Assembly (NCBI GenBank): GCA_017482495.1
Contig: JAFUMU010000068.1
Coordinates: forward strand, 1-39,774
DNA length: 39,774 nt
Direction: 5' to 3'
Origin: Clostridia bacterium
Lineage (GTDB): Bacteria > Bacillota > Clostridia > Oscillospirales > CAG-272
A program made the position numbers and the translations under genes. Every line of letters begins with the position of its first letter. Within the stretch, counting starts at the first letter, position 1. The notes beneath the pieces are model-generated. The model saw nothing but the letters and a program-made list of their open reading frames with translations, was not told where the DNA came from and searched no databases. Positions 31,391 through 39,699 of the stretch are shown one piece after another.

Positions 31391-32107
31391 TCACTGATCT
31401 TTTCTGCACTTAAACATTTCGCTGATAGCTTCCTTGTCTCCGTAAGCAAGGTCCCAGCTCCAGTGATGTATTCCGGGATATTCCTTATAGAATATTTTTT
31501 CTCCGCCTGCCTTCTTAATTACCTCCACCATCTCTCGGGTTCCGGAAACAGGCACAACATCGTCTACCTCTCCATGGAATGTGAAGATGGGGATATCCTT
31601 AAGAATATCCGCCTTTGTGGGGTCGCCTGCACCGCAGCAAGGGAATGCCGCCGCAAAAAGCTCGGGATACTTAGCGATAGTATACCATGTGCCGAAGCCG
31701 CCCATAGAGATACCCATAATATACACTCTGCTTGTATCAACATCAAGCTCCACTATCTTCTCTCTAAGGATAGCAACAGCACTCTTGATCCAAACAGTTT
31801 CCTCAAGCTCCTCCATACTGTAATTGCCGAGATTCCAATCGGATTCGACCCATCTCTCATCAAGAGCTACCTGAGGCGCAATAATAAGAGCATCGTGCAA
31901 GGGGCTTTCAGGATCGGCAAGAGCTACATCAAGACCAATGCGAAGCTGCTGCCAGTTGTCATCGCCTCTCTCACCTGCTCCGTGCATAAACAGAACAGCA
32001 GGACACTTACCGTTTTCGTCACGGTTAACAGGATAGTGTATTCTGTAGGGGACATTTCTTCCGTATTTATCAAAATTTCCGTATTCAAAGGTTTCAGTGT
32101 AGTTCAT
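31391..32107 (-). CDS. Alpha/beta hydrolase, carboxylesterase or phospholipase-like
   Basis: A 238-residue serine hydrolase. The catalytic triad can be read as Ser134 (GISMGGFG), Asp183 (GEVDDVVP) and His214 or His215 (PGIHHWSW); the oxyanion segment is FMHGAGERG. The layout resembles the LpqC/Esterase D or dienelactone hydrolase-like peptidases that remove acetyl or feruloyl groups, which would suit a glycan-degrading operon, but the substrate is unknown. No signal peptide. ATG 32107 follows AAAGG by nine bases; the longer frame from 32134 would put the start before that site. It is the first gene of the operon with the amidase, GH2 and ArsP-like genes. Confidence 0.88.
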   Translation of the reverse strand: MNYTETFEYGNFDKYGRNVPYRIHYPVNRDENGKCPAVLFMHGAGERGDDNWQQLRIGLDVALADPESPLHDALIIAPQVALDERWVESDWNLGNYSMEELEETVWIKSAVAILREKIVELDVDTSRVYIMGISMGGFGTWYTIAKYPELFAAAFPCCGAGDPTKADILKDIPIFTFHGEVDDVVPVSGTREMVEVIKKAGGEKIFYKEYPGIHHWSWDLAYGDKEAISEMFKCRKDQ

Positions 32108-32149
32108 AATAATCTGCCTTTCCCTAAATTGCATATTTTATTTCAAATT

Positions 32150-32178
32150 ATTTTATCATATAAGCACGTTATTTGCAA
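32150..32178 (-). promoter_or_regulatory. Promoter of the esterase-amidase-GH2-ArsP operon
   Basis: TTGCAA (32173-32178), 17 bases and TAAAAT (32150-32155) on the minus strand. The transcript would start near 32143. Confidence 0.75.
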
Positions 32179-32280
32179 GCGCATAATGTAAATATTACGA
32201 CCGCATTCGCTGAATAATCCACGCTATCACAGGCTATACTTCCTATGACAGAAGCAATTTACATTTCAAAGGGAGTTACT

Positions 32281-33342
32281 ATGAAAAAGAAAATAGTGAT
32301 CGGAGGATACTACGGCTACGGAAGCCTCGGAGACGAAGCTGTGCTTCGTGTACTCATTAGTGAAATACAGCAACGATATCCCGAATATGATATTTCAGTT
32401 CTATCAGCCTCGCCTGCACAGATCAAAAAGAAATACAAGGTAGGAAGTATCTACAGATACAACATAATATCCGTCATCCGTCAGCTTGCAGGAGCAGACC
32501 TATATATAAGCGGAGGCGGAAGCCTTATGCAGGATTCCACAAGTCTCAGAAGCCTTCGGTATTACGCAGGCATCATTCATCTTGCAAAGGCAATGGGAGT
32601 GAAGGTGTATGCTTTTGCAAACGGGGTCGGGCCTCTGAAAAGCTGTCAGACAGCTATTTCAGCCCTGTCAAAATGTGATCACATAAGTGTCAGAGATACT
32701 GCATCTCTCAAGCTGCTTGAGGAAAACGATATATCAGGAACACTATCAACAGATCCCTTCGTTCTCTGCGAGCCTGCTGATAAATATACTGTGCGCCGTT
32801 TTCTGTGCGAAAGAGGAATATATACCGATAAATATTTCACGGTTTCCCTAAGAAGATGTAAGGGAAGACGGCAAATCAACGAGGATTCACTTCTTCACGC
32901 GCTCCTACCCCTTGTAATAAAAGGATATAAGCCTATATTTGTATCGATGCAGGATAAGTGTGACCTTGCATTGTGTGCCGCAATGGCTGACATGACAGGC
33001 GGTTATGTTATTTCCCCCACCGATGCAGGTATCCTTATGGGGCTGCAGAGAGATGCGGATTTTGCAATTGGGATGCGCCTTCATTTTCTTCTTGCCGCTG
33101 TACTTGTGGGGACACCGATCCTTGCACTTTCATATGATCCAAAGGTAAATGAGGTGCTGAAATACGTAGCTGATATAAATTCCCTTGACGCCTTCGATTT
33201 TGACTCACAGCTCCTGTCGGGACAACTCCCATTAAGCAGTGGATATAAAGTAAACATTTCAGCGCTTAAAGCACTTGCTGATGACGATCTCAACATGATC
33301 GGTACACTGCTTGAAAGCGAATCTGAGCTTGTTAATGCCTGA
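32281..33342 (+). CDS. csaB: Polysaccharide pyruvyl transferase CsaB
   Basis: CsaB adds ketal-linked pyruvate to a cell-wall polysaccharide, to which SLH-domain surface proteins then bind. The 353-residue protein has the family start KKIVIGGYYGYGSLGDEAVL, ISGGGSLMQDSTS, the YAFANGVGPL segment and SMQDKCD, GMRLHFLLAAV near the C-terminus. ATG 32281 follows AAAGGGAG by five bases; the frame from 32245 has no such site. It diverges from the esterase operon, and a gene with its own promoter follows after 60 bases. No SLH protein is coded in this window. Confidence 0.93.
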   Translation: MKKKIVIGGYYGYGSLGDEAVLRVLISEIQQRYPEYDISVLSASPAQIKKKYKVGSIYRYNIISVIRQLAGADLYISGGGSLMQDSTSLRSLRYYAGIIHLAKAMGVKVYAFANGVGPLKSCQTAISALSKCDHISVRDTASLKLLEENDISGTLSTDPFVLCEPADKYTVRRFLCERGIYTDKYFTVSLRRCKGRRQINEDSLLHALLPLVIKGYKPIFVSMQDKCDLALCAAMADMTGGYVISPTDAGILMGLQRDADFAIGMRLHFLLAAVLVGTPILALSYDPKVNEVLKYVADINSLDAFDFDSQLLSGQLPLSSGYKVNISALKALADDDLNMIGTLLESESELVNA

Positions 33343-33348
33343 TGACTA

Positions 33349-33377
33349 TTGAAAAGTACCCTGATCTGTGGTAAAAT
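33349..33377 (+). promoter_or_regulatory. Promoter of the DUF4091 gene
   Basis: TTGAAA (33349-33354), 17 bases and TAAAAT (33372-33377), directly after the csaB stop, with a start near 33384 and CAGGAG before ATG 33403. Confidence 0.7.
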
Positions 33378-33402
33378 ATCTTATCACGATCAGGAGACTA
33401 AA

Positions 33403-34935
33403 ATGGAATATAAGATTATTGACAGTTGTCAGTGGACATACCCCGATATCTGGGAATATAAAGGCGAAGCGAAAATATTTGAAGGTTTGGCTGTATTAGG
33501 CGGAACCGCTACATTCAGAATAATTGTCCGAGATATCAAAGGAGTTCTAAATATACAGAGTGATGGCATAGATTGCCTGTTTTATGAGGAAATAGCTATT
33601 CCCGTGGAGGACAACCCAAATTTTGAAGAAGGATTTATGCCTCATTTCCCGGAACGTATTGCACCCTTTTGCGTATACGACTGTATGAAACCTTGTAATG
33701 GGATAGTTACACCAAAAAATAAGATAACATCCATTTATGTCAGCATACCTGCTGCCTGTGAAACCTTGAACGGTAATATTATTTTGTCATGCTGTGAACA
33801 ACGTATATCAATACCCGTATCTGTAAAAGCATACGGAAAAATGCCTGAGGAAACCCTCAAGATATCTATGGGATATGAGCTTCCCAGCGTAGCTAAATGG
33901 CACGATGCAGAATTTGGCAGTGAAAAGCTCAAGGAGCTTGACCAAAAGTATCTGCACCTGCTCAGACATCAGCATCAAAACGGATATTTTCTTGAGCATC
34001 CCCGAGTTCATAAGGACAAAAACGGTAAGTGGAACTTCAATTTCGATTTCATGAACCATCGCATACGTACTCTTCTTAACCTTGGATTTACCCATTTTCA
34101 TTTACACGGGATCGGATTCAGACGTGCTTGGGATGCACCTGATATCATCATCTGCGGAATGGACGGTCTTTCTTACGACGCATTTATGTATCTCAGCTCA
34201 TATCTGCCTGCTCTCAGAGAAAATCTGCGAGAAAACGGTTGGCTTGATTCGGGAATGTTCACTATCGGAATTGCCGATGAACCTAATCAGTTTGACGGAG
34301 TAACCTATAGAGCTATCGCTGCAACTGTACGTAAATACCTGCCTGAGGTAAGGATATACGAGGCTGTCTCCTATGTGCATATGTACGGAGCCATAGACGT
34401 TTGGGCACCGAGAGCAGATGAATACGCGAAAAATAGCGATAGATTCGATGTTTTCAAGGAGCTTGGAGACGAAATTTGGCATTATGTATGCCTTTTCCCC
34501 AGAGTGGGCGGTTATATAAATAGATTTATGGATATTCCCCTGCTTGCAACAAGGTATATCTACTGGGCAAATTATAAATATGACCTTGCAGGCTACCTCC
34601 ATTGGTCGGTCAACAATTATCAAAGCGACCTTGATCCCTACGAGGGAAGCTGTCCGGTGCACATCAACGCAGGAAGCAAAAGCATATTGCCTCCCGGTGA
34701 CGATAAATTGATCTATCCCGGAGATAATGAACCTTATATGTCAGCAAGACTTGAAGCCCACAGAGAAGCTGCAGAGGAATACGAAATGCTCCGCGTGATA
34801 GCTGAAAATGATAAAGAAACAGCAGATAAACTGTGCGATGCCTGCTTTAAAAGCTATACAAATGTGGAATTTGATCCTGTTGAATTCAGAAAAACCCAAC
34901 ATAAACTGATAATTGAATATAGTAAATATTGCTGA
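33403..34935 (+). CDS. DUF4091 domain protein, GH123-like
   Basis: A 510-residue protein whose C-terminal part matches the DUF4091 pattern (PF13320), which forms the end of GH123 glycosidase barrels. Residues 1-170 are beta-rich. The barrel shows HLHGIGF, GIADEPNQ with adjacent Asp-Glu (GH123 enzymes use an Asp-Glu pair), IDVWAPR, and a Trp-rich HWSVNNYQSD near the end, followed by LEAHREAAEEYEMLR, typical of DUF4091. No signal peptide. The reaction (for example on beta-linked N-acetylgalactosamine) is a guess. ATG 33403 follows CAGGAG by eight bases. It may be a cytoplasmic glycosidase working with the GH2 gene on the other strand. Confidence 0.8.
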   Translation: MEYKIIDSCQWTYPDIWEYKGEAKIFEGLAVLGGTATFRIIVRDIKGVLNIQSDGIDCLFYEEIAIPVEDNPNFEEGFMPHFPERIAPFCVYDCMKPCNGIVTPKNKITSIYVSIPAACETLNGNIILSCCEQRISIPVSVKAYGKMPEETLKISMGYELPSVAKWHDAEFGSEKLKELDQKYLHLLRHQHQNGYFLEHPRVHKDKNGKWNFNFDFMNHRIRTLLNLGFTHFHLHGIGFRRAWDAPDIIICGMDGLSYDAFMYLSSYLPALRENLRENGWLDSGMFTIGIADEPNQFDGVTYRAIAATVRKYLPEVRIYEAVSYVHMYGAIDVWAPRADEYAKNSDRFDVFKELGDEIWHYVCLFPRVGGYINRFMDIPLLATRYIYWANYKYDLAGYLHWSVNNYQSDLDPYEGSCPVHINAGSKSILPPGDDKLIYPGDNEPYMSARLEAHREAAEEYEMLRVIAENDKETADKLCDACFKSYTNVEFDPVEFRKTQHKLIIEYSKYC

Positions 34936-34951
34936 TTACCATACAAAAAAC

Positions 34952-34994
34952 CGACCATCGGGCGCACTTCCTTACGGAGTGCGCCCGATGGTCG
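34952..34994 (+). terminator. Strong terminator after the DUF4091 gene
   Basis: A perfect 17-base stem (34952-34968 with 34978-34994) is followed by seven T. The A-run on the left makes it able to act on the minus strand too. Confidence 0.95.
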
Positions 34995-35125
34995 TTTTTT
35001 TATTTGCAGCAAATATTTCTCAGCTTAAAAGTTTATTTTTGAGAAAGCACTTTTGGGTAGGTGCGTTGTTTTGCGATGATTTAAAGATATCCACATTTTT
35101 TGAATAAAGTGTCTCCTAATGACAA

Positions 35126-35153
35126 AAGCTCCCCCCGATTTCGGGGGGAGCTT
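35126..35153 (-). terminator. Terminator of the dockerin protein gene
   Basis: A perfect 13-base stem (35126-35138 with 35141-35153) is followed on the minus strand by TTTTGTC. A second palindrome lies at 35155-35171 between it and the stop codon. Confidence 0.85.
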
Positions 35154-35191
35154 AATCAGTTAAACTGATTTAGACTTTCATTCAGTCAGAA

Positions 35192-38100
35192 TTATGCAGC
35201 AAGTGCCTTTCTGATGAAGAGCTGGTCCTTAGCGTTAACTTCGCCGTCGCCGTTAGCATCCATTCTGGATGTGCAGAGCTCGGAGTCGTCAATAACCTTA
35301 GCAAGGAACTTTCTCATGCAGAGAGCGTCGTTTGCTTCGAGGTAGTTGTTACCGTCAACGTCACCAACGTAGGATCTGCCTGTCCACTGGAAGTCAGATG
35401 TACCAACAACTACGTTGTCGATTGCATACTTAACACCGAAGTTACGGATGTAGTAAGCGGAGAGCTGGCTAGCACCGTCAGCGTATGCGATTGTGTGGTT
35501 GAGGTCACCGTAGTTCTCGTAGTCATATGCGATAACTACTTCGCCGTTGATCTTAACGTAGAGGTCGCAAGCGAGTTCATACTCATACTGTGTGTTACCG
35601 TCATCGTCAACCCACTCGGAGCCTTCGATAACTGCATCATACTGGTGGTATGTGATCTGAACGTCATACTGTGTACCTTCAACGAAGTTGTAAGCTACTG
35701 TCTCTTCAGGAATCTTGAAGCCGGCAAACTGGTTACCGTAGATCTTAACTGCGTTTTCGTCGAAGTTGAAGTCGAGCCATACTGCATTGCTTCCGCAGAG
35801 GAAGAATACGAGCTGGTGAGGATACTTGGAGTTGATGTTATCGTCTGTATCCCATGTTCCGAGGTATGTGAAGTCGAAGTTGAGAGACTGATCCTTACCT
35901 TCGATTCTGTCGGAGATTGTATCTGGCATGGACCACTTTGTGTAGTTACCGGGATAGTTTCTCTCGTCAGCGTAACCCTTGCCGTTCTCATATACGAGAG
36001 CATCACCGTAGTAGGGTTCGCCTTCGTCACCGTCGTCGAGCTTAGCGAGGAATGCATCGGACATATCGAAGTATGCATGCATTGTGCCCTCGTACTCATA
36101 CTCAGGAACTGCAGAGTAGAACTTTTCTGTACAACCGTCGTTCTGGCAGTATGTATAGAAGAGACCGTTCTCAACACGAATCATATCGAATCTTGCGTAT
36201 CTGTGAGCGATCATATCAACAGAGTCTTCGCCAATAGCTTCGCCGCAGATTGCACAGTACTTTGTGTCAACACCCTTGGAGTAGCATGTAGGCTCAGTTG
36301 TTCTTACTGTCTTGCCATAGATGCAGGGGTTAACGGAGCAGTCGGCGCCGATTGTCCAGTCATATGCCTGGCTGAAGTTACCGTTGGATTCGAGTGTACC
36401 GAAGCCTTCGTAAAGAAGCTCGCACTCATCGGGAGAATATACCTTGAAGTTGTCAATGATAGCTGTACCGTTTACTACCTCAAAGAGAGTAGCGCCGGAA
36501 CCGTTGATACCGGGTGTACCGGAAGCACCTTCATAAAGGAGAGCGCCGTCAACGTAGATAGAAGCCTTTGTGCCCTTGAATACCATGATCACGTCATGGA
36601 AGTTTGTAGCAGACTGTTCGCCCCAATCGAAGCCAACAACTGCATCACCCTCACCTGCAAAGCCTGTGAGCTGTGTATTGTTTACGTCGAAACCAACCTT
36701 GAATCTCTTACCGCCTGTATCTCTCCAGATACCGAACCATGTCTTACCGGGCTCGTCGAGACCGTTAGCATCGTTAGCAACGAGAGCGAGGTCGAATGCG
36801 TATACTGTCTTAGAGGACTTAACGTCGGGATAATCGCCGGGGTTGTAGAAGTAGGATGTGCCGCCGTCTCTCTTGTTTGTCTTGAACATGAGAGCGTCGC
36901 CTTCTGCTGCGCCGTTGTCAAGAACTGTGTAGGGGTCAACTTCGGGCTCTTCAATAAACTCGTATGCTACAGCAGCACCTGCTGTGTCAGACTTGTTTGC
37001 GAAGTCCTGATCTTCGAAATCTTCGAAGTAGTCACCGATCTGGAGGTTATCCATATCGATACCGTGGAGACCACCGACCCAACGCTCGCTGAATACTGCG
37101 TTTACTGTACCAACGAGAGCGCCGTCAACGTATACGTCTGTAGTGTCACCGTTATTGATGTAGTCTACATGATACCATGTATCTGCCTTGAAGTCGTAGC
37201 TGAGAGAATCACTGTTTACACCAACCTTACCAGCCTGGAGGTCGAGTACAAACATGTTACCCCAGTTAGCTGCAGAGTTCATGTTGCCGTCTGTAGCTGT
37301 GAGGGAGTTGAACTGGAAGTCAAATGAAACGTCCTTGCCTGCAACGTTTACATCGGGATAGAGGTAGTGACCGTAGCCATCCATGTAGTTGAAGGACCAG
37401 TAGTAGTTACCGAGGTCATATCTGTCGCCTTCAACATAAACTTCTTCGATAACGCCACCGAAGAGATCGTCTGTGCCGTCCTCGAAATCGTCACCCCACT
37501 TGTAGTTGCCGTCAAGATCTGTGTAAACGAATTCGCTGATCCAGCAACGGTACATTGTACCGTATACGAGAGGTCTCATGTACTTAGCGATTGTACCAAC
37601 TTCTTCGCCGTTAACGATTACAGTTGTTGTATCGCCTACAACCTTGTACTGAACTGTGTACCATGTGTTGTCAGCAAATGTGTAGCTGAGCTTAGAGGGT
37701 GCACCGTTAAAGGAAATTGTGTTGTCAACAGCCTTGATCTCGGGAGAACCTTCGAGATAACCAACTGTCTCAAAGCCCTTGCCTTCAGACTCGGAGTTGC
37801 CCTTGATCTTAACTGTAAGAATGTAGTCGCCGTCAAAGAGAGCGTTCTCAACGGAGTAGATACCGTTGGAGCCGGAGTATGTAACAGTGTCCTTAACCAT
37901 AGCTACATTCTCATTTGTGTAAGTCTTTTCTACTTCTCTGATGGTTTCGATTGTACCGCCGAAGAGATCGTCAGTCTCGTCCTCGAAATCATCGCCCCAC
38001 TTGAAGCTGCCGTCGAGGCCTGTCATAACGCACTCGCCGATCCAGCAACGGTACATTGTACCGTATACCATAGCGGGCATGTAAGCATCGATTGTACCAA

Positions 38101-38503
38101 CAACTTCGTCGTTAACCTTAACTGTTGTTGTGCTGCCTTCAACTACGTACTGAACCTTGTACCATGTTTCGTCCTGGAAATCGTAGCTAACCTTGGAAGG
38201 AGCGCCGTTGAAGGAAATTGTGTCGTCAGTCGCCTTGATCTCGGGAGAACCACCGATGTAGCCGACTGTTTCGAATTCCTTACCGAATTCAGCAACGCTA
38301 CCCTTAATTGTCATTGTAAGGATATAGTCGCCGGAGAAGAAAGGATCAGATGAACCGTAGATACCGTTGGACCCAGAATATGTAACTGTGTCCTCGAATA
38401 CTACCTTTTCTTCTGCGGACCATACTCTCTCAGCAGATGCGCCGATAACGAGGCAGCTGAGAAGCATAGCAGCAGTAAGAATTAAAGCTAATGCTTTTTT
38501 CAT
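35192..38503 (-). CDS. Secreted dockerin protein with repeated lectin-like domains
   Basis: The 1103-residue product has a signal peptide (MKKALALILTAAMLLSCL to ASA) and ends in a type I dockerin (1046-1103) with two calcium loops (Asp1048/1050/1059 and Asp1082, Asn1084, Asp1086, Asp1093). It should therefore dock onto a cohesin scaffold. Residues about 35-195 and 205-355 are a tandem repeat sharing TVTYSGSNGIY, FNGAPSK, VYGTMYRCWI and KWGDDFED. Further beta-sandwich regions of the concanavalin/LamG type follow (Trp-Tyr-x-V strands, VYVDGALVGTV), and near residue 760 is a Cys pair module (EPTCYSKGVDTKYCAICGE). No glycoside hydrolase motif was found, so it may bind glycan rather than cut it. 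ATG 38503 has GGAGG ten bases upstream; the longer frame overlaps the promoter. No cohesin gene is in the window. Confidence 0.9.
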   Translation of the reverse strand: MKKALALILTAAMLLSCLVIGASAERVWSAEEKVVFEDTVTYSGSNGIYGSSDPFFSGDYILTMTIKGSVAEFGKEFETVGYIGGSPEIKATDDTISFNGAPSKVSYDFQDETWYKVQYVVEGSTTTVKVNDEVVGTIDAYMPAMVYGTMYRCWIGECVMTGLDGSFKWGDDFEDETDDLFGGTIETIREVEKTYTNENVAMVKDTVTYSGSNGIYSVENALFDGDYILTVKIKGNSESEGKGFETVGYLEGSPEIKAVDNTISFNGAPSKLSYTFADNTWYTVQYKVVGDTTTVIVNGEEVGTIAKYMRPLVYGTMYRCWISEFVYTDLDGNYKWGDDFEDGTDDLFGGVIEEVYVEGDRYDLGNYYWSFNYMDGYGHYLYPDVNVAGKDVSFDFQFNSLTATDGNMNSAANWGNMFVLDLQAGKVGVNSDSLSYDFKADTWYHVDYINNGDTTDVYVDGALVGTVNAVFSERWVGGLHGIDMDNLQIGDYFEDFEDQDFANKSDTAGAAVAYEFIEEPEVDPYTVLDNGAAEGDALMFKTNKRDGGTSYFYNPGDYPDVKSSKTVYAFDLALVANDANGLDEPGKTWFGIWRDTGGKRFKVGFDVNNTQLTGFAGEGDAVVGFDWGEQSATNFHDVIMVFKGTKASIYVDGALLYEGASGTPGINGSGATLFEVVNGTAIIDNFKVYSPDECELLYEGFGTLESNGNFSQAYDWTIGADCSVNPCIYGKTVRTTEPTCYSKGVDTKYCAICGEAIGEDSVDMIAHRYARFDMIRVENGLFYTYCQNDGCTEKFYSAVPEYEYEGTMHAYFDMSDAFLAKLDDGDEGEPYYGDALVYENGKGYADERNYPGNYTKWSMPDTISDRIEGKDQSLNFDFTYLGTWDTDDNINSKYPHQLVFFLCGSNAVWLDFNFDENAVKIYGNQFAGFKIPEETVAYNFVEGTQYDVQITYHQYDAVIEGSEWVDDDGNTQYEYELACDLYVKINGEVVIAYDYENYGDLNHTIAYADGASQLSAYYIRNFGVKYAIDNVVVGTSDFQWTGRSYVGDVDGNNYLEANDALCMRKFLAKVIDDSELCTSRMDANGDGEVNAKDQLFIRKALAA

Positions 38504-38537
38504 AGGAATAAAACCTCCGTAAAAATTTGGTACTTTA

Positions 38538-38566
38538 ATTGTATCACCAGTAGCACAAATTGTCAA
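38538..38566 (-). promoter_or_regulatory. Promoter of the dockerin protein gene
   Basis: A consensus TTGACA (38561-38566), 17 bases and TACAAT (38538-38543) on the minus strand, with a start near 38531 and a short leader with GGAGG. Confidence 0.85.
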
Positions 38567-38985
38567 GCAGTTGATTCCGTTTTTTTGTTGATTTTTAATC
38601 TATTAACCGCATTTTCTTGTATGAAAATCATTATATTTTAACAGACACCACAACTTATAGATGCATTTTCGTTAACAATCCACATATATTGTACTCATAT
38701 TTTTACAGGTGTCGTACGGGTAGAAATTTTCGATCGTTTTTTGTGTATTTTGCCCATTGTTTTTTTATTGTTACTTCATATTCCGTTACACTGTAAGGAT
38801 TTGCAAGAATTTCAGCGCCTGCATTTTTCAGCTATTAATACATATTCTTTGACGTTACAACATACCTCACACCTGTGGGAGATTATTGACCAGACCGTAT
38901 CATTGGTCTTAGGTTTATTATTTCGGCTGCTTGAAGGCGAGCTGCCCTACAGGTGATAAAGCGTATATTTCTCTGCAAAAATACA
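38567..38985. other. AT-rich intergenic stretch, no gene seen
   Basis: No convincing coding frame, RNA gene or promoter. The only open frame of note (38741-38956, plus) has no ribosome site and an irregular hydrophobic content. The hairpin array starts at its right end. Confidence 0.5.
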
Positions 38986-39010
38986 CTTACGCTACGCGGT
39001 GCACACGCCC

Positions 39011-39311
39011 TTTCGAATCTCATTATCAGCCAAAAAAGGCACCCTCGCGGGTGCCTTTTGGAGCTGCCTGCTCTCGCAGGTGCGCAAATACATTTGCGCC
39101 TTCTCGGTCCGGGGCTCGAATTCAAAAGCGAAGCTTTTGCTGCCACCTCAATGTGTGTCTACCGAAGAATACGAGGTGGCAACGCTACGGGCTAAAAATG
39201 CTCCACCGGAGCATTTTTACTGCGCCGCCCGCTGAATGTTGGAAAAGCGTAGCTTTTCGGGTACTTCGCAAGTACACCACGAGGCTACGCTAAGGTTTAC
39301 GCGAAGTACGC
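39011..39311. repeat. Hairpin array unit 1 (301 bases, extra modules)
   Basis: Besides the shared front half, this unit holds five more stems: 39123-39139 (loop GAA), 39142-39180 (8-base GCCACCTC/GAGGTGGC foot), 39193-39219 (12-base stem, loop ACC), 39242-39258 (loop GTA) and 39261-39275 (loop CGC). Confidence 0.85.
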
Positions 39312-39503
39312 TTTCGAATCTCATTATCAGCCAAAAAGGCACCCTCGCGGGTGCCTTTGGGAGCTGCCTGCTCTCGCAGGTGCGCAAATACATTTGCGCC
39401 TTCTCGGTCCGTTGTAAAGCTAATACCCGTGGTCAGCTTAGCTCTACGCCCTAAAAACAGTCCACCGGACTGTTTTTGTCGCCGCTACGCGATGCGAACG
39501 CCC
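39312..39503. repeat. Hairpin array unit 2 (192 bases)
   Basis: Front half as in unit 1, then a GCTAA/TTAGC stem (39419-39442) and an AAAAACAGTCC/GGACTGTTTTT stem with loop ACC (39453-39477). Almost the same as unit 3. Confidence 0.85.
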
Positions 39504-39699
39504 TTTCGAATCTCATTATCAGCCAAAAAAGGCACCCTCGCGGGTGCCTTTTGGAGCTGATGCCTGCTCTCGCAGGTGCGCAAATACATTTGCGCCTTCT
39601 CGGTCCGTTGTGAAGCTAATACCCGTGGTCAGCTTAGCGCTACGCCCTAAAAACAGTCCACCGGACTGTTTTTGTCGCCGCTACGCGATGCGAACGGGC
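39504..39699. repeat. Hairpin array unit 3 (196 bases)
   Basis: Close copy of unit 2, with three more bases next to the CCTGC stem (GAGCTGATG in place of GAGCTG) and an ACC-loop stem at 39649-39673. Confidence 0.85.

Noticed and set aside
35495..38353. Two long open frames (610 and 328 residues) opposite the dockerin gene
   Set aside because: Same cause: biased codon use in a long gene removes antisense stops. The true gene has a signal peptide, dockerin, promoter and terminator.
38741..38956. 71-residue open frame before the array
   Set aside because: No ribosome site or promoter and no recognisable sequence pattern.
39011..39030. tRNA 3' half suggested by TTCGAATC and a following GCCA
   Set aside because: The flanks cannot form a T-stem or acceptor stem, and no anticodon arm is found.
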